This document shows positions 17,385 to 25,642 of a stretch of DNA of 43,462 bases, piece by piece. Position numbers and translations under genes: made by a program. This DNA is from Neomoorella stamsii (GTDB taxonomy: Bacteria > Bacillota > DSM-521 > Neomoorellales > Neomoorellaceae), in NCBI RefSeq assembly GCF_002995805.1, contig NZ_PVXL01000042.1, positions 1 through 43,462 on the forward strand, read 5' to 3'. The notes beneath the pieces were generated by a model. That model was not told the origin of the DNA. It did not search any database and saw only the letters and a program-made list of their open reading frames with translations. Positions within the stretch are counted from its first letter, which is position 1, and every line of letters begins with the position of its first letter.

Positions 17385-18227
17385 ATGATAACTGCTGATC
17401 TAGCTGCCAAGCTGGAACTCCTGCAAAATAATTTAGCAGGCATGGAAGCCATCCTGGTGGCTTATTCCGGTGGTGTTGACAGCAGCCTTTTACTCAAGGT
17501 AGCCAGTATGACGCCGGCCAGGGTCCTGGCGGTAACGGCCGCTTCACCCACTTATCCCCAGGTGGAAATAGAAGCCGCTACCCGGCTGGCGCGGGAACTC
17601 GGTATCCAACATTTGGTAATAAATACCAACGAAATGGCAGACCCCGCCTTTACTGCCAACCCGCTGGAACGCTGCTACCATTGCAAAAAGGAACTTTTTG
17701 CTACATTGCAGGAACTGGCCCGGAAACACGGACTGAAAGTAATAGTCGATGGCGCCAATGCCGATGACAGCGACGATTTCCGCCCTGGCAGCCGGGCGGC
17801 CAGAGAGTTCAGCGTCCGCAGCCCCCTGCAGGAAGCAGGTCTGACCAAAGAAGAGATCCGCCAGCTGGCAAGATACTTAAACCTGCCCAACTGGGATAAA
17901 CCTTCTATGGCCTGCCTTTCCTCCCGCATCCCCTACGGACAGGCCATTACCCCGGAAAAACTGGAGCAAGTGGCTGCTGCCGAAGCTTTCTTACGCCAGC
18001 TGGGTCTAAGGGAAATCCGGGTACGCCACCATGGACCCATTGCCCGCCTGGAGGTAAACCCGGCCGCCTTTGGCCTCCTTATTGATACAAATGTCAGGGA
18101 AAAGCTGGTTAACCATCTCCATGAGATTGGGTTCACTTATATAACTTTAGATTTAGAAGGCTTCCGCAGTGGCAGCATGAATGCCGTCCTTAGCCCGGAG
18201 GAACGGGCAATAAGCAGCAAGATATAG
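17385..18227 (+). CDS. larE: LarE, ATP-dependent sacrificial sulfur transferase
   Basis: A 280-residue PP-loop protein that adenylylates the carboxylated nicotinate precursor and inserts sulfur to build the nickel-pincer cofactor. The PP-loop is SGGVDSS (28-34). Cys177 in ACLSSRIPYG corresponds to the sacrificial cysteine of Lactobacillus LarE. The ERCYHC motif adds Cys97 and Cys100, so three cysteines could hold an iron-sulfur cluster, the non-sacrificial form known in some LarE. The ATG at 17385 is preceded by GGTGAT; the GTG at 17373 is less likely. larC follows after 22 bp. larB and larA are not in the window. Confidence 0.93.
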   Translation: MITADLAAKLELLQNNLAGMEAILVAYSGGVDSSLLLKVASMTPARVLAVTAASPTYPQVEIEAATRLARELGIQHLVINTNEMADPAFTANPLERCYHCKKELFATLQELARKHGLKVIVDGANADDSDDFRPGSRAAREFSVRSPLQEAGLTKEEIRQLARYLNLPNWDKPSMACLSSRIPYGQAITPEKLEQVAAAEAFLRQLGLREIRVRHHGPIARLEVNPAAFGLLIDTNVREKLVNHLHEIGFTYITLDLEGFRSGSMNAVLSPEERAISSKI

Positions 18228-18249
18228 AGTTTAAGGCAGGTGGATAAAG

Positions 18250-19440
18250 ATGAAAGTCGCCTACTTTGACTGCTTTTCCGGTATCAGCGGTGATATGTGC
18301 CTGGGGGCCCTGCTGGCCAACGGCCTTTCCCGGGATGAACTAGTGGCAGGCTTAAAAGGTCTGGCCCTGGAGGGATGGGAATTAAAGGTCAGGGAAGTCA
18401 AGCAGCAGGGTATTGCGGCCATAGATGTAGAGGTGCAGGTGGCCGGTCACCAGCCCCACCGCCACCTGGAAGATATCCTGGAACTGATCAATAACAGCCC
18501 GCTGCCTGCACCGGTACGGGAAAAAGCAACCGCTGTCTTCCAGCACCTGGCCCGGGCTGAGGGCCAGGTGCACGGCATCAGTCCCGAAAAAGTCCACTTC
18601 CATGAAGTTGGGGCCGTCGATGCCATTATCGATATTGTGGGCACTGTCCTGGGCCTGCACCTCCTGGGTATTGAGCGGGTTATAGCATCACCCCTGCCCC
18701 TGGGATCCGGCTGGGTCGAATGCCATCACGGCAAACTGCCTGTACCGGCACCGGCGACCCTTTACCTGCTCCAGGGTTACCCTGTTTACGGCACTGAAGA
18801 TAAAGCCGAGCTGGTAACCCCCACCGGCGCGGCCCTCATCACTACCCTGGCTGGTAGTTTCGGCCCTTTCCCGGCCATGAATTTGACCAGCGTTGGCTTT
18901 GGCGCCGGGAAAACCCTTCTTACGCATCCCAACCTCCTGCGCCTGGCCCTGGGAGAAATAGCCGGCACGCAGCCAGAAGGAGAAGAGAGCAGCCTGGTCC
19001 TGGAGACGACCATTGATGACATGAACCCCGAGTTTTTCCCTGCCCTCATGGAGCAGGTCCTGGCTGCCGGGGCCGTGGATGCCTACTTTACACCGGTGCA
19101 AATGAAAAAAGGCCGGCCCGGCGTCCTCTTTACAGCCATCTGCCCGGAAAACCGTCTTGCCGCGGTAGCGGCGGCCATCTTCCGCCATTCCAGCACCCTG
19201 GGCCTGCGCTTTCGCCGCGACCGGCGCCTGGTCTGCCAGCGGCGGAGTACTGAAGTGCTGACGCCTTACGGGCCGGTCACCGTCAAATGGGGGCTTTACC
19301 ATGATCCCGAGGGCCGGGCAATCACCAACGTCGCCCCGGAGTATGAATCCTGTCGCCAGGCCGCCCTGGCCGCCGGCGTGCCCGTGAAGGAAGTCTATGC
19401 CGCCGCCCTAGCTGCCGCCCGGGCCGTAAAGGTATGGTAA
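18250..19440 (+). CDS. larC: LarC, nickel-pincer cofactor cyclometallase
   Basis: A 396-residue nickel-insertion enzyme that uses CTP to place Ni in the pyridinium-bisthiocarboxylate nucleotide. N-terminal [18 protein letters not shown] and the His-rich stretch [10 protein letters not shown] are family marks; [18 protein letters not shown] follows. In Lactobacillus the gene is split and read by frameshifting; here LarC1 and LarC2 are one continuous frame. The ATG at 18250 is 22 bp after larE, and a terminator follows the stop. The cofactor serves lactate racemase and related 2-hydroxyacid racemases/epimerases. Confidence 0.94.
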   Translation: MKVAYFDCFSGISGDMCLGALLANGLSRDELVAGLKGLALEGWELKVREVKQQGIAAIDVEVQVAGHQPHRHLEDILELINNSPLPAPVREKATAVFQHLARAEGQVHGISPEKVHFHEVGAVDAIIDIVGTVLGLHLLGIERVIASPLPLGSGWVECHHGKLPVPAPATLYLLQGYPVYGTEDKAELVTPTGAALITTLAGSFGPFPAMNLTSVGFGAGKTLLTHPNLLRLALGEIAGTQPEGEESSLVLETTIDDMNPEFFPALMEQVLAAGAVDAYFTPVQMKKGRPGVLFTAICPENRLAAVAAAIFRHSSTLGLRFRRDRRLVCQRRSTEVLTPYGPVTVKWGLYHDPEGRAITNVAPEYESCRQAALAAGVPVKEVYAAALAAARAVKVW

Positions 19441-19445
19441 CCTAA

Positions 19446-19492
19446 GAAAAACCCCTTACCTGCCAGCGACAGGTCAAGGGGTTAGTTTTTTA
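19446..19492 (+). terminator. Bidirectional terminator between larC and the DUF554 gene
   Basis: Arms AACCCCTTACCTG (19450-19462) and CAGGTCAAGGGGTT (19470-19483) form a strong hairpin, followed by AGTTTTTTAA on the plus strand; the minus strand also carries a T run (from AAGAAAAA). It separates the convergent larC and DUF554 genes. Confidence 0.9.
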
Positions 19493-20179
19493 ATGCCACC
19501 ATAAGGACAGCAGGGCAGCAAAGAAAAGGGCTGGTAAAAGGTTACCGGCGGGAATCTCCTTTATCTTCAGTACTCCAAGGGCAATGGCGATAATGAGCAG
19601 GCCCCCGCTGGCAGTAATTTCGGTTACTACTGCCGGCGTCAGGTAGTTCTGCAGCCAGGCGGCCAGGAAGGTCAAGCTACCCTGGTAAACAAGCACCGGA
19701 AGGGCCGCCAGGGCCACTCCCCAGCCCAGGGTGGTGCTCATGGTAACAGCCAGGATACCATCCAGCAGAGCCTTGGCATAAAGGGTATCGTAATTGCCAC
19801 GTAAACCAGCCTCCAGGGAACCCATAATGGCCATAGCGCCGACGCAATAGAGCAGGCTGGCGCTGACAAAGGCCCGGGTAAGCTCTCCGCTGCCGCCCCG
19901 GGTAAGAAGTAGCTCCAGGCGCCGCCCCAGGCCTGTCAAACGCCCTTCAATATCCAGGAGTTCCCCGCTAATACCCCCGGCTACCAGGCTGACAATCACC
20001 AGCACGATATTTTTGCTCTGGGCGGCCATGGCCAGCCCCACCAGTAATATACCCAGGCCAGTGGCCTGGGTAACTGTTGTCAGCAGGCGCCGTGGCAGGC
20101 GCTGGCCAATTAAGGATCCTAAAAGGGAACCGGCCAGGATGGCCAGGACATTAACCCATGTCCCCCACAAGTTCTTCAC
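19490..20179 (-). CDS. DUF554 family membrane protein
   Basis: A 229-residue protein with about seven transmembrane helices, family DUF554 (YdfK/YqgA-type). The opening GTWVNVLAILAGSLLGSLIG and GDIEGRL-like LLDIEGRLTGLG are family features, with DGILAVTMSTTLGWGVALAA in the middle. Function is unknown; a transport role is only a guess. The GTG at 20179 has a poor ribosome binding site. The gene is 34 bp from the pyruvate-kinase-like gene upstream and may be cotranscribed with it. Confidence 0.85.
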   Translation of the reverse strand: MKNLWGTWVNVLAILAGSLLGSLIGQRLPRRLLTTVTQATGLGILLVGLAMAAQSKNIVLVIVSLVAGGISGELLDIEGRLTGLGRRLELLLTRGGSGELTRAFVSASLLYCVGAMAIMGSLEAGLRGNYDTLYAKALLDGILAVTMSTTLGWGVALAALPVLVYQGSLTFLAAWLQNYLTPAVVTEITASGGLLIIAIALGVLKIKEIPAGNLLPALFFAALLSLWWH

Positions 20180-20213
20180 CCCGATTTCAGGCGCCAGCCG
20201 GCGCCTTTTTCCC

Positions 20214-20768
20214 TTAAAACTCCCTGGGTTTGCAAATTATCTCTTTGATTTTGGTAGCGAAAAAGTCCTGGGAATGGGCCGGGCGTAAAACCAGGGCCGT
20301 ATCAACACCTTCGTTGCTGCCGCCCAGGGCAATGACATCCACCCCCGCCGGTATGAGCCCAGCGTCCAGGGCCATGCCGGCAACCTCGACGGCCACCTTG
20401 GTGCCCTGGCCGAAGAGACGCAGGGTATTGGCGATAATTTCGGCCGGGTAAACGCCCTGGAAGCTGAAACGCAGGGCGCGGTCCAGGCCGGCCAGCAGGT
20501 GGGTGGTGGTCAGGACTTTAATCCCCCCGTCCTCCAGGCGCCGGCGTGTGGCGGCATCCATTTCTATTTCCCCCGGATTTTTAAACCCGGCCTGGTGGGT
20601 GACGCAAACGATATTTAAGTCGTTATTCCCCAGGCACAGTGAGGCGCTGTAGCCGGTGGCCGAGGCAACGACCACATCCTTTAACCCCAGCTGCCTGGCC
20701 CGTTCCAGGGCCAACTTCACCGTCCCTTCTGTATTTATCTTTCCTTTTGCTTGCCAGTATGTTGTCAT
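20214..20768 (-). CDS. Stand-alone pyruvate kinase C-terminal-like (alpha/beta) domain protein
   Basis: A 184-residue protein matching only the C-terminal regulatory alpha/beta domain of pyruvate kinase. Visible pieces are TVKLALERARQLGLKDVVVAS, VAVEVAGMALDAGLIP and VIALGGSNEGVDTALVLRPA. The catalytic barrel is absent and there is no sign of truncation: the ATG at 20768 has GGAGG 9 bases upstream and the frame is intact. Such orphan domains occur across archaea and clostridia without a settled function; nucleotide or sugar-phosphate sensing is possible but inferred. Confidence 0.8.
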   Translation of the reverse strand: MTTYWQAKGKINTEGTVKLALERARQLGLKDVVVASATGYSASLCLGNNDLNIVCVTHQAGFKNPGEIEMDAATRRRLEDGGIKVLTTTHLLAGLDRALRFSFQGVYPAEIIANTLRLFGQGTKVAVEVAGMALDAGLIPAGVDVIALGGSNEGVDTALVLRPAHSQDFFATKIKEIICKPREF

Positions 20769-20785
20769 GTATGGATTCCTCCTTC

Positions 20786-21128
20786 GAAAATAACTTTATA
20801 GCAGGCTGGCATTGTCTCGCTCGCTCCAGGGCCCTTGTGGAGCGCCCAGCACTCACTAAACTCAGGTACCTCCAAAGGTAGTGCGACTGCATAAACCGAA
20901 GAACTGGTTACTGTAACTTGGTTACTGTGAGTGCTGGGCGGCCTATTCGGCATCCTTGCCTTTAGAATCCGGCCAAAGGCCTCGCTGTCCTCGGCCCCGC
21001 TTATCATCCCTCGGCTACGCCTGAGCCGCTTCGCCACTCGGTAGAAGCTAGCTCGCTTCCGACAAATGCCAGCCAGGCATTTTCATACCCCCGCTGGTGG
21101 CGATTCATCGCCATGGGAGGCTCTTAGC
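20786..21128. repeat. Composite palindromic intergenic repeat
   Basis: The 404-bp gap between the pyruvate-kinase-like gene and parB is non-coding. Its ends (20786-20827, GAAAATAACTTT...GGCATTGT...GCTCGCTCC; and 21047-21086, GCTCGCTTCCGACAAATGCC...CATTTTCAT) match the two halves of the compact palindrome at 25531-25600 and are inverted relative to each other. About 220 bp of other repeat-like sequence sits between them, including the inverted repeat at 20843-20940 and the hairpin TGGCGATTCATCGCCA (21098-21113). I see no transposase frame in it. Confidence 0.6.
20843..20940. repeat. 14-bp perfect inverted repeat nested in the composite element
   Basis: CGCCCAGCACTCAC (20843-20856) and GTGAGTGCTGGGCG (20927-20940) are exact reverse complements 70 bp apart. 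Their position inside the split palindrome suggests a second small element inserted into the first. The interior has no gene. Confidence 0.65.
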
Positions 21129-21172
21129 AAAATAAATATCTTTCGAGGGCTAACTTTAATTTGAAGCGAACT

Positions 21173-22057
21173 TTAAAATGTTTCACGTGAAACATTTTCC
21201 CTGGTTAATACGGTTATAATCCTTTCTAAATCCTCGGTACCAAAATAATAGATTTCTATTTTACCTTTATTTTTCCCGTAAGTCAGCTTAACCTTTGTGC
21301 TTAGAATGTGCTGTAGTCTATCTTCTAGTTGCTTGACTTCTAAATTAACTTTTTCGTTCTTGGTTTCCTTTTTTGAGGGGTGATCAATCGTGGCCAGCAT
21401 CTTTTTAGCAATTAATTCTGTCTCCCTTACCGCCAGCCCTTCTTCTTTAACTTTTCTTGCCAGCATTAGCTGTTGTTCTCTATCCTTTAAGGCCAGGATT
21501 ATCCTTGCATGGCCAGGGGATATTTCATTCTTCCGGAGCATCTCCTGGATTTCCTCCGGTAACTGTAACAGGCGCAGGGCATTGGCGATTACTGGCCGGC
21601 TTTTACCTACGCGCTGGGCGATTTCTTCCTGGGTAAGATTATGTTCGTTTATTAGTGCCTGGTAAGCTTCAGCTTCCTCGATGGGATTTAGATCTTCCCG
21701 TTGCAGGTTCTCTATCAAGGCTATTTCAGCTGTTTCCCTGGCATCCAGGTCCTTGATGATAGCAGGTATTTCCTTTAATCCGGCCAATTTTGAGGCGCGC
21801 CAGCGGCGTTCGCCGGCAATCAGTTCGTACCTGTCATCGCCAACGGGTTTAATCACTATCGGCTGGATAACGCCGTGGCTTTTGATTGACCGGGCCAATT
21901 CCTCTAATTTCCCGGCATCGAAATCTCGTCTTGGCTGGTGCCGCCCGGCTACAATCCGGTCAATTGCTACGCTGGTTACTTTCCCGGCTATAACTTCTTT
22001 TTCGTCATTTGGTGGCAATAAAGCTCCCAGGCCCCGGCCCAGCCCCCTTTTAACCAT
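21173..22057 (-). CDS. parB: Chromosome-partitioning protein ParB/Spo0J
   Basis: A 294-residue CTP-dependent DNA clamp that loads at parS. N-terminal RGLGRGLGALLP, the ParB/Srx CTPase motif region LIAGERRWRASKLAG, and the helix-turn-helix LTQEEIAQRVGKSRPVIANALRLL are all present; the C-terminal dimerisation segment ends in VSRETF. The ATG at 22057 has GGGAGGTGATGAACA before it and overlaps the parA stop by 8 bp. The last seven codons are encoded by the parS site, so sequence there serves two roles. Confidence 0.97.
   Translation of the reverse strand: MVKRGLGRGLGALLPPNDEKEVIAGKVTSVAIDRIVAGRHQPRRDFDAGKLEELARSIKSHGVIQPIVIKPVGDDRYELIAGERRWRASKLAGLKEIPAIIKDLDARETAEIALIENLQREDLNPIEEAEAYQALINEHNLTQEEIAQRVGKSRPVIANALRLLQLPEEIQEMLRKNEISPGHARIILALKDREQQLMLARKVKEEGLAVRETELIAKKMLATIDHPSKKETKNEKVNLEVKQLEDRLQHILSTKVKLTYGKNKGKIEIYYFGTEDLERIITVLTRENVSRETF
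21179..21194. promoter_or_regulatory. parS: parS centromere site
   Basis: TGTTTCACGTGAAACA is a perfect 16-bp palindrome equal to the consensus bacterial parS site bound by ParB/Spo0J. It lies within the last codons of parB (residues NVSRETF and the stop region), 8.2 kb left of dnaA. Confidence 0.96.
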
Positions 22058-22811
22058 TGTTCATCACCTCCCTTGCCAGTTCTTGATATGCTTCGGCTCC
22101 ACGGGAACGAGGGTCATAAAGGCTGATTGGCTGTCCATAGCTTGGTGCTTCACTCAGCCTCACATTACGCGGGATAATGCTTTTAAATACTTTTTCAGGG
22201 AAGTGATTTTTCACTTCATCAACTACCTGCATGGATAAATTGGTCCGCGGGTCATACATTGTTAAGACAACCCCTTCTACTTTCAAGCGGGGGTTCAAGT
22301 GACGCGTAACCAGCTGGATGGTGTTCATCAACTGGCCCAAACCTTCCAGGGCATAATATTCACACTGGATGGGTATTAAGACGCCATCGGCCGCTGTCAG
22401 GGCATTGATGGTGAGCAAACCAAGGGAGGGCGGACAATCGATTATTATGTAGTCATAGTTATCTTTGACTTCTTTCAGGGCTTTCTTTAATTTCTGCTCC
22501 CTGGCAATGGCAGTCACCAGTTCAACTTCAGCGCCTGCCAGTTCAATGGTCGCCGGCGCCAGGTCTAGAAGGGGCACTCCTGTGGCGATAATTACACCGG
22601 CTATGGGTACGCCGTTAATAATGACATCATAGATACAGTGCTCGATGCGCAGGCGATCAATGCCCAGACCGCTGGTGGCGTTACCCTGGGGATCAATATC
22701 TACCAGGAGTACTTGCTTTCCCGCCTGGGCTAAAAAGGCACTCAAATTGACGGCAGTGGTGGTTTTACCAACCCCTCCCTTTTGATTGGCAATGGCCATA
22801 ACCTTGCCCAT
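22050..22811 (-). CDS. parA: Chromosome-partitioning ATPase ParA/Soj
   Basis: A 253-residue deviant-Walker ATPase that drives origin segregation and, in Bacillus, controls DnaA. The deviant Walker A is KGGVGKTTTAVNL near residue 11, Walker A-prime DIDPQGNATSGLG, Walker B IIIDCPPSLGLLT. ATG at 22811 with AGAGGT 7 bases upstream. Cotranscribed with parB. Confidence 0.97.
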   Translation of the reverse strand: MGKVMAIANQKGGVGKTTTAVNLSAFLAQAGKQVLLVDIDPQGNATSGLGIDRLRIEHCIYDVIINGVPIAGVIIATGVPLLDLAPATIELAGAEVELVTAIAREQKLKKALKEVKDNYDYIIIDCPPSLGLLTINALTAADGVLIPIQCEYYALEGLGQLMNTIQLVTRHLNPRLKVEGVVLTMYDPRTNLSMQVVDEVKNHFPEKVFKSIIPRNVRLSEAPSYGQPISLYDPRSRGAEAYQELAREVMNNG

Positions 22812-22890
22812 GGGATTGACCTCTCCCTTAACTTTTTTTCTTTATTTCGGCATGCTTGTTCGTGTTCCTGCCGGCCTTGATTATTTTCCC

Positions 22891-23619
22891 TCACTTTAGC
22901 GGCCGTTTGGTTGGCACTCCCACCCGGCGCGGGTAAGCTGGCGGTGTAGTCTTTTCCTTTTTGATTATAACCAAAATGCGCTTTTCTTCTCCCTCTGAAA
23001 GTTTATGCTGCCATATTTTTGTCTCACCACCTCCCAAAAGGTTTATTGCCTTTTTAGCTGCTGCTAATTCTTGCTCTCCTGCCGGCCCCTTATAGGCTAC
23101 CATAAAACCTTCTACCTGTACCAGGGGCAGGCTGTATTCCACCAGGGTATTTAAAGGCGCTACAGCCCGGGCTACGGCCAGGTTATATTTTTCCCGGTAA
23201 TTTTTGTTTTGACCTACCTCCTCGGCCCGGCCCCACAGGCAATCAACCCCGTCTAACCCCAGCCTGGCAACTACCTTTTCCAGGAATTTAACCTTTTTTT
23301 GCTGGGCTTCCAGCAGTGTAAGCTGCAGGTCCGGCCGGCATATTTTAAGGATAAAGCCCGGTATCCCTGCGCCGGTACCTACATCGATAACCCTGGCACC
23401 TGCCGGGATTGCCAGGGCACAAAAAATGAGGAGGGAATCCAGGACGTGTTTCCGCCAGATTTCCCCCTCCTCAACAATGGCCGTTAAGTTTATTTGCTTA
23501 TTAGCCTCTATAAGGAGATTGATATATTCGTTTATGGCAGCAATTTGTTCTACCGTTATATCCAGGCCGGCGTTCCGGATCAAGCTGGTAATTATGCTAT
23601 TATTAACCGGCACAGGCAT
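22891..23619 (-). CDS. rsmG: 16S rRNA (guanine-527-N7)-methyltransferase RsmG
   Basis: A 242-residue SAM-dependent methyltransferase (GidB). The SAM-binding motif I is [17 protein letters not shown], and [20 protein letters not shown] precedes it as in other RsmG. The C-terminal [12 protein letters not shown] is the usual PR-x-G-x-P-x-K-P tail. The ATG at 23619 lies 17 bp inside the end of mnmG; GGGAAGGGG is the likely binding site. Confidence 0.96.
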   Translation of the reverse strand: MPVPVNNSIITSLIRNAGLDITVEQIAAINEYINLLIEANKQINLTAIVEEGEIWRKHVLDSLLIFCALAIPAGARVIDVGTGAGIPGFILKICRPDLQLTLLEAQQKKVKFLEKVVARLGLDGVDCLWGRAEEVGQNKNYREKYNLAVARAVAPLNTLVEYSLPLVQVEGFMVAYKGPAGEQELAAAKKAINLLGGGETKIWQHKLSEGEEKRILVIIKKEKTTPPAYPRRVGVPTKRPLK

Positions 23620-25495
23620 TAACCCCTTCCCGCCTTTTTTGTTCTAGATAGACCAGCAGGATACTGATATCTGCCGGGGTGACACCTGGTATGCGCAGGG
23701 CCTGCCCCAGGGAACGGGGTCTTACCCTTTCCAGGTGATCGATACTCTCCCGGGATAAGCCACGGATTTCCCGGTAATTGAGATTTTCGGGTAAACGCCT
23801 TCCTTCCAGTTTCAACATCCGCTCTACTTGGGCTTTTTCTTTGGCAATATAGCCTTCGTATTTGAGGATCATTTCTATTTCCCCGGCAATATCGGCCGTT
23901 AGCGGTGGTACCAGGCCGGCTTCTACTATATCCTGGTATTTTAATCCCGGTCTTTTCAGCAGATCGGCCAGGCTGGCCGTTCCCTTCAGGGGCGTCTCCT
24001 GGTGACGTTGCAGTATCTCCTGTATGGCCTCATTGTTACTGCCTACATGCTGCTTTTGCAGCATCTCTATTCCTTCTTTGATGGCTTTTTCTTTGGCCTC
24101 CAACTTCTTGTAGCGCTCCCCATCCAGGAGCCCTATTTCATAACCAATGGCCGCCAGGCGCAGGTCGGCGTTATCTTCCCGCAGGAGCAAGCGGTGTTCA
24201 GCCCTGGCCGTCAGCATGCGGTAGGGCTCGGTGACACCCCTGGTGACCAGGTCATCAATAAGGACGCCGATATAGGCCTGGTCGCGCCTTAAAATAATTG
24301 GTTCCTTTCCCTGCACCAGACGGGCGGCGTTGATACCCGCTATTAACCCCTGGGCCGCAGCTTCTTCGTAACCAGAGGTACCGTTGATCTGCCCGGCCGT
24401 GAATAAACCACCAATGGTTTTGCATTCCAGCGTTGCCTTGAGCTGGGTCGGTTCCAGGTAATCATATTCAATGGCATAGCCAGGACGCATCATTTCCGCC
24501 TTTTCCAGACCAGGGATACTGTGCAGGACAGCTAACTGGACGTCTTCCGGCAGGCTGGTGGACAAACCCTGGACGTACCATTCTTCCGTACTTAAGCCTT
24601 CCGGTTCCAGGAAAACCTGGTGCCCGGGCTTATCGGCAAAGCGGACCACTTTGTCTTCTATTGACGGGCAGTACCGCGGTCCCTTACCTTCAATCATGCC
24701 GCTGAAGAGGGGCGCCCGGTCCAGGTTATCCCTGATAATCCGGTGGGTCGTCTCATTGGTATGGGTCAGCCAGCAGGAAACATTGGGCCGGTGGCTGTTG
24801 TCCTCCCAGAAGGAGAAATTTAATGGCTCTTTATCCCCGGGCTGTTCAATTAATTTCTCCCAGTTTATGGAACGCCCACTTATCCTGGGCGGCGTACCGG
24901 TCTTAAAGCGGCCCATGGCGAGACCCAGGTCCTTTAAGCTCGCCGCCAGATCAATGGCCGGGAACTGACCGTTGGGCCCGCCGGAATAGGCAACATCACC
25001 AATGATAATCCGGCCCCTAAGATAAGTTCCGGTAGTTAAAACAACAGCCCGGCAGTTAAAGAAGGCTCCCGTTCTGGTCAGGACACCCTTTACCCGGCCA
25101 TTTTCCACCACCAGCCTGGTAACCTCACCCTGCTTGACCTCGAGATTATCCTGCCGTTCTAGGGTAAGGGTCATGAGCTGCTGGTAAAGCTTTTTATCGG
25201 CCTGAGCCCGCAAGGCCCTGACTGCCGGACCTTTGCCGCCGTTGAGGCGCCGGATCTGGATGCGACTGCGGTCGGTATTTAAGCCCATGGCGCCGCCCAG
25301 GGCGTCAATCTCCCTTACCAGGTGACCCTTGGCCGGCCCACCCACAGAAGGGTTGCAGGGCATCATGGCAATACTCTCCAGGCTGATGGTCAGCACCAGG
25401 GTACGACAGCCGAGCTTGGCTGCCGCCAGGGCGGCTTCACTGCCAGCATGACCGGCGCCAATGACAATGACATCGTAATTCCCGGCGTTGTACAT
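23603..25495 (-). CDS. mnmG: tRNA uridine-5-carboxymethylaminomethyl modification enzyme MnmG
   Basis: A 630-residue FAD protein (GidA) that with MnmE modifies U34 of tRNA. The dinucleotide motif is [21 protein letters not shown], and [20 protein letters not shown] and [17 protein letters not shown] are diagnostic. The ATG at 25495 has AGAAGGTG 6 bases upstream; the 35 extra codons of the longer frame run into the palindromic repeat and are not native coding sequence. It follows mnmE after 147 bp containing that repeat, and is coupled to rsmG. Confidence 0.97.
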   Translation of the reverse strand: MYNAGNYDVIVIGAGHAGSEAALAAAKLGCRTLVLTISLESIAMMPCNPSVGGPAKGHLVREIDALGGAMGLNTDRSRIQIRRLNGGKGPAVRALRAQADKKLYQQLMTLTLERQDNLEVKQGEVTRLVVENGRVKGVLTRTGAFFNCRAVVLTTGTYLRGRIIIGDVAYSGGPNGQFPAIDLAASLKDLGLAMGRFKTGTPPRISGRSINWEKLIEQPGDKEPLNFSFWEDNSHRPNVSCWLTHTNETTHRIIRDNLDRAPLFSGMIEGKGPRYCPSIEDKVVRFADKPGHQVFLEPEGLSTEEWYVQGLSTSLPEDVQLAVLHSIPGLEKAEMMRPGYAIEYDYLEPTQLKATLECKTIGGLFTAGQINGTSGYEEAAAQGLIAGINAARLVQGKEPIILRRDQAYIGVLIDDLVTRGVTEPYRMLTARAEHRLLLREDNADLRLAAIGYEIGLLDGERYKKLEAKEKAIKEGIEMLQKQHVGSNNEAIQEILQRHQETPLKGTASLADLLKRPGLKYQDIVEAGLVPPLTADIAGEIEMILKYEGYIAKEKAQVERMLKLEGRRLPENLNYREIRGLSRESIDHLERVRPRSLGQALRIPGVTPADISILLVYLEQKRREGVNACAG

Positions 25496-25530
25496 TTTGT
25501 TCACCTTCTTTCTACTTAACTTTCTAACCT

Positions 25531-25600
25531 GAAAATAACTTTGCTCCAGGATGGCATTGTTTTTGCTCGCTCCAAACAAATGCCAGCCCGTTATTTTCAT
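25531..25600. repeat. 70-bp imperfect palindrome between mnmE and mnmG
   Basis: Outer arms GAAAATAAC (25531-25539) and GTTATTTTC (about 25590-25599) and inner arms TGGCATTGTTT / AAACAAATGCC fold into one long hairpin with GCTCGCTCC near the tip. The same halves bracket the 20786-21086 element and a related left half occurs at 9535. Its position in a conserved operon gap suggests a small mobile palindrome. Confidence 0.7.
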
Positions 25601-25642
25601 CCTTATGCTGGTGCCGTGTTAGCGGTATCAGGGTCTTGTCAT

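Noticed and set aside
20843..20940. CIRCE-like heat-shock operator (AGCACTCAC ... GTGAGTGCT)
   Set aside because: CIRCE arms are 9 bp apart; here they are 70 bp apart, and the flanking genes are not chaperones.
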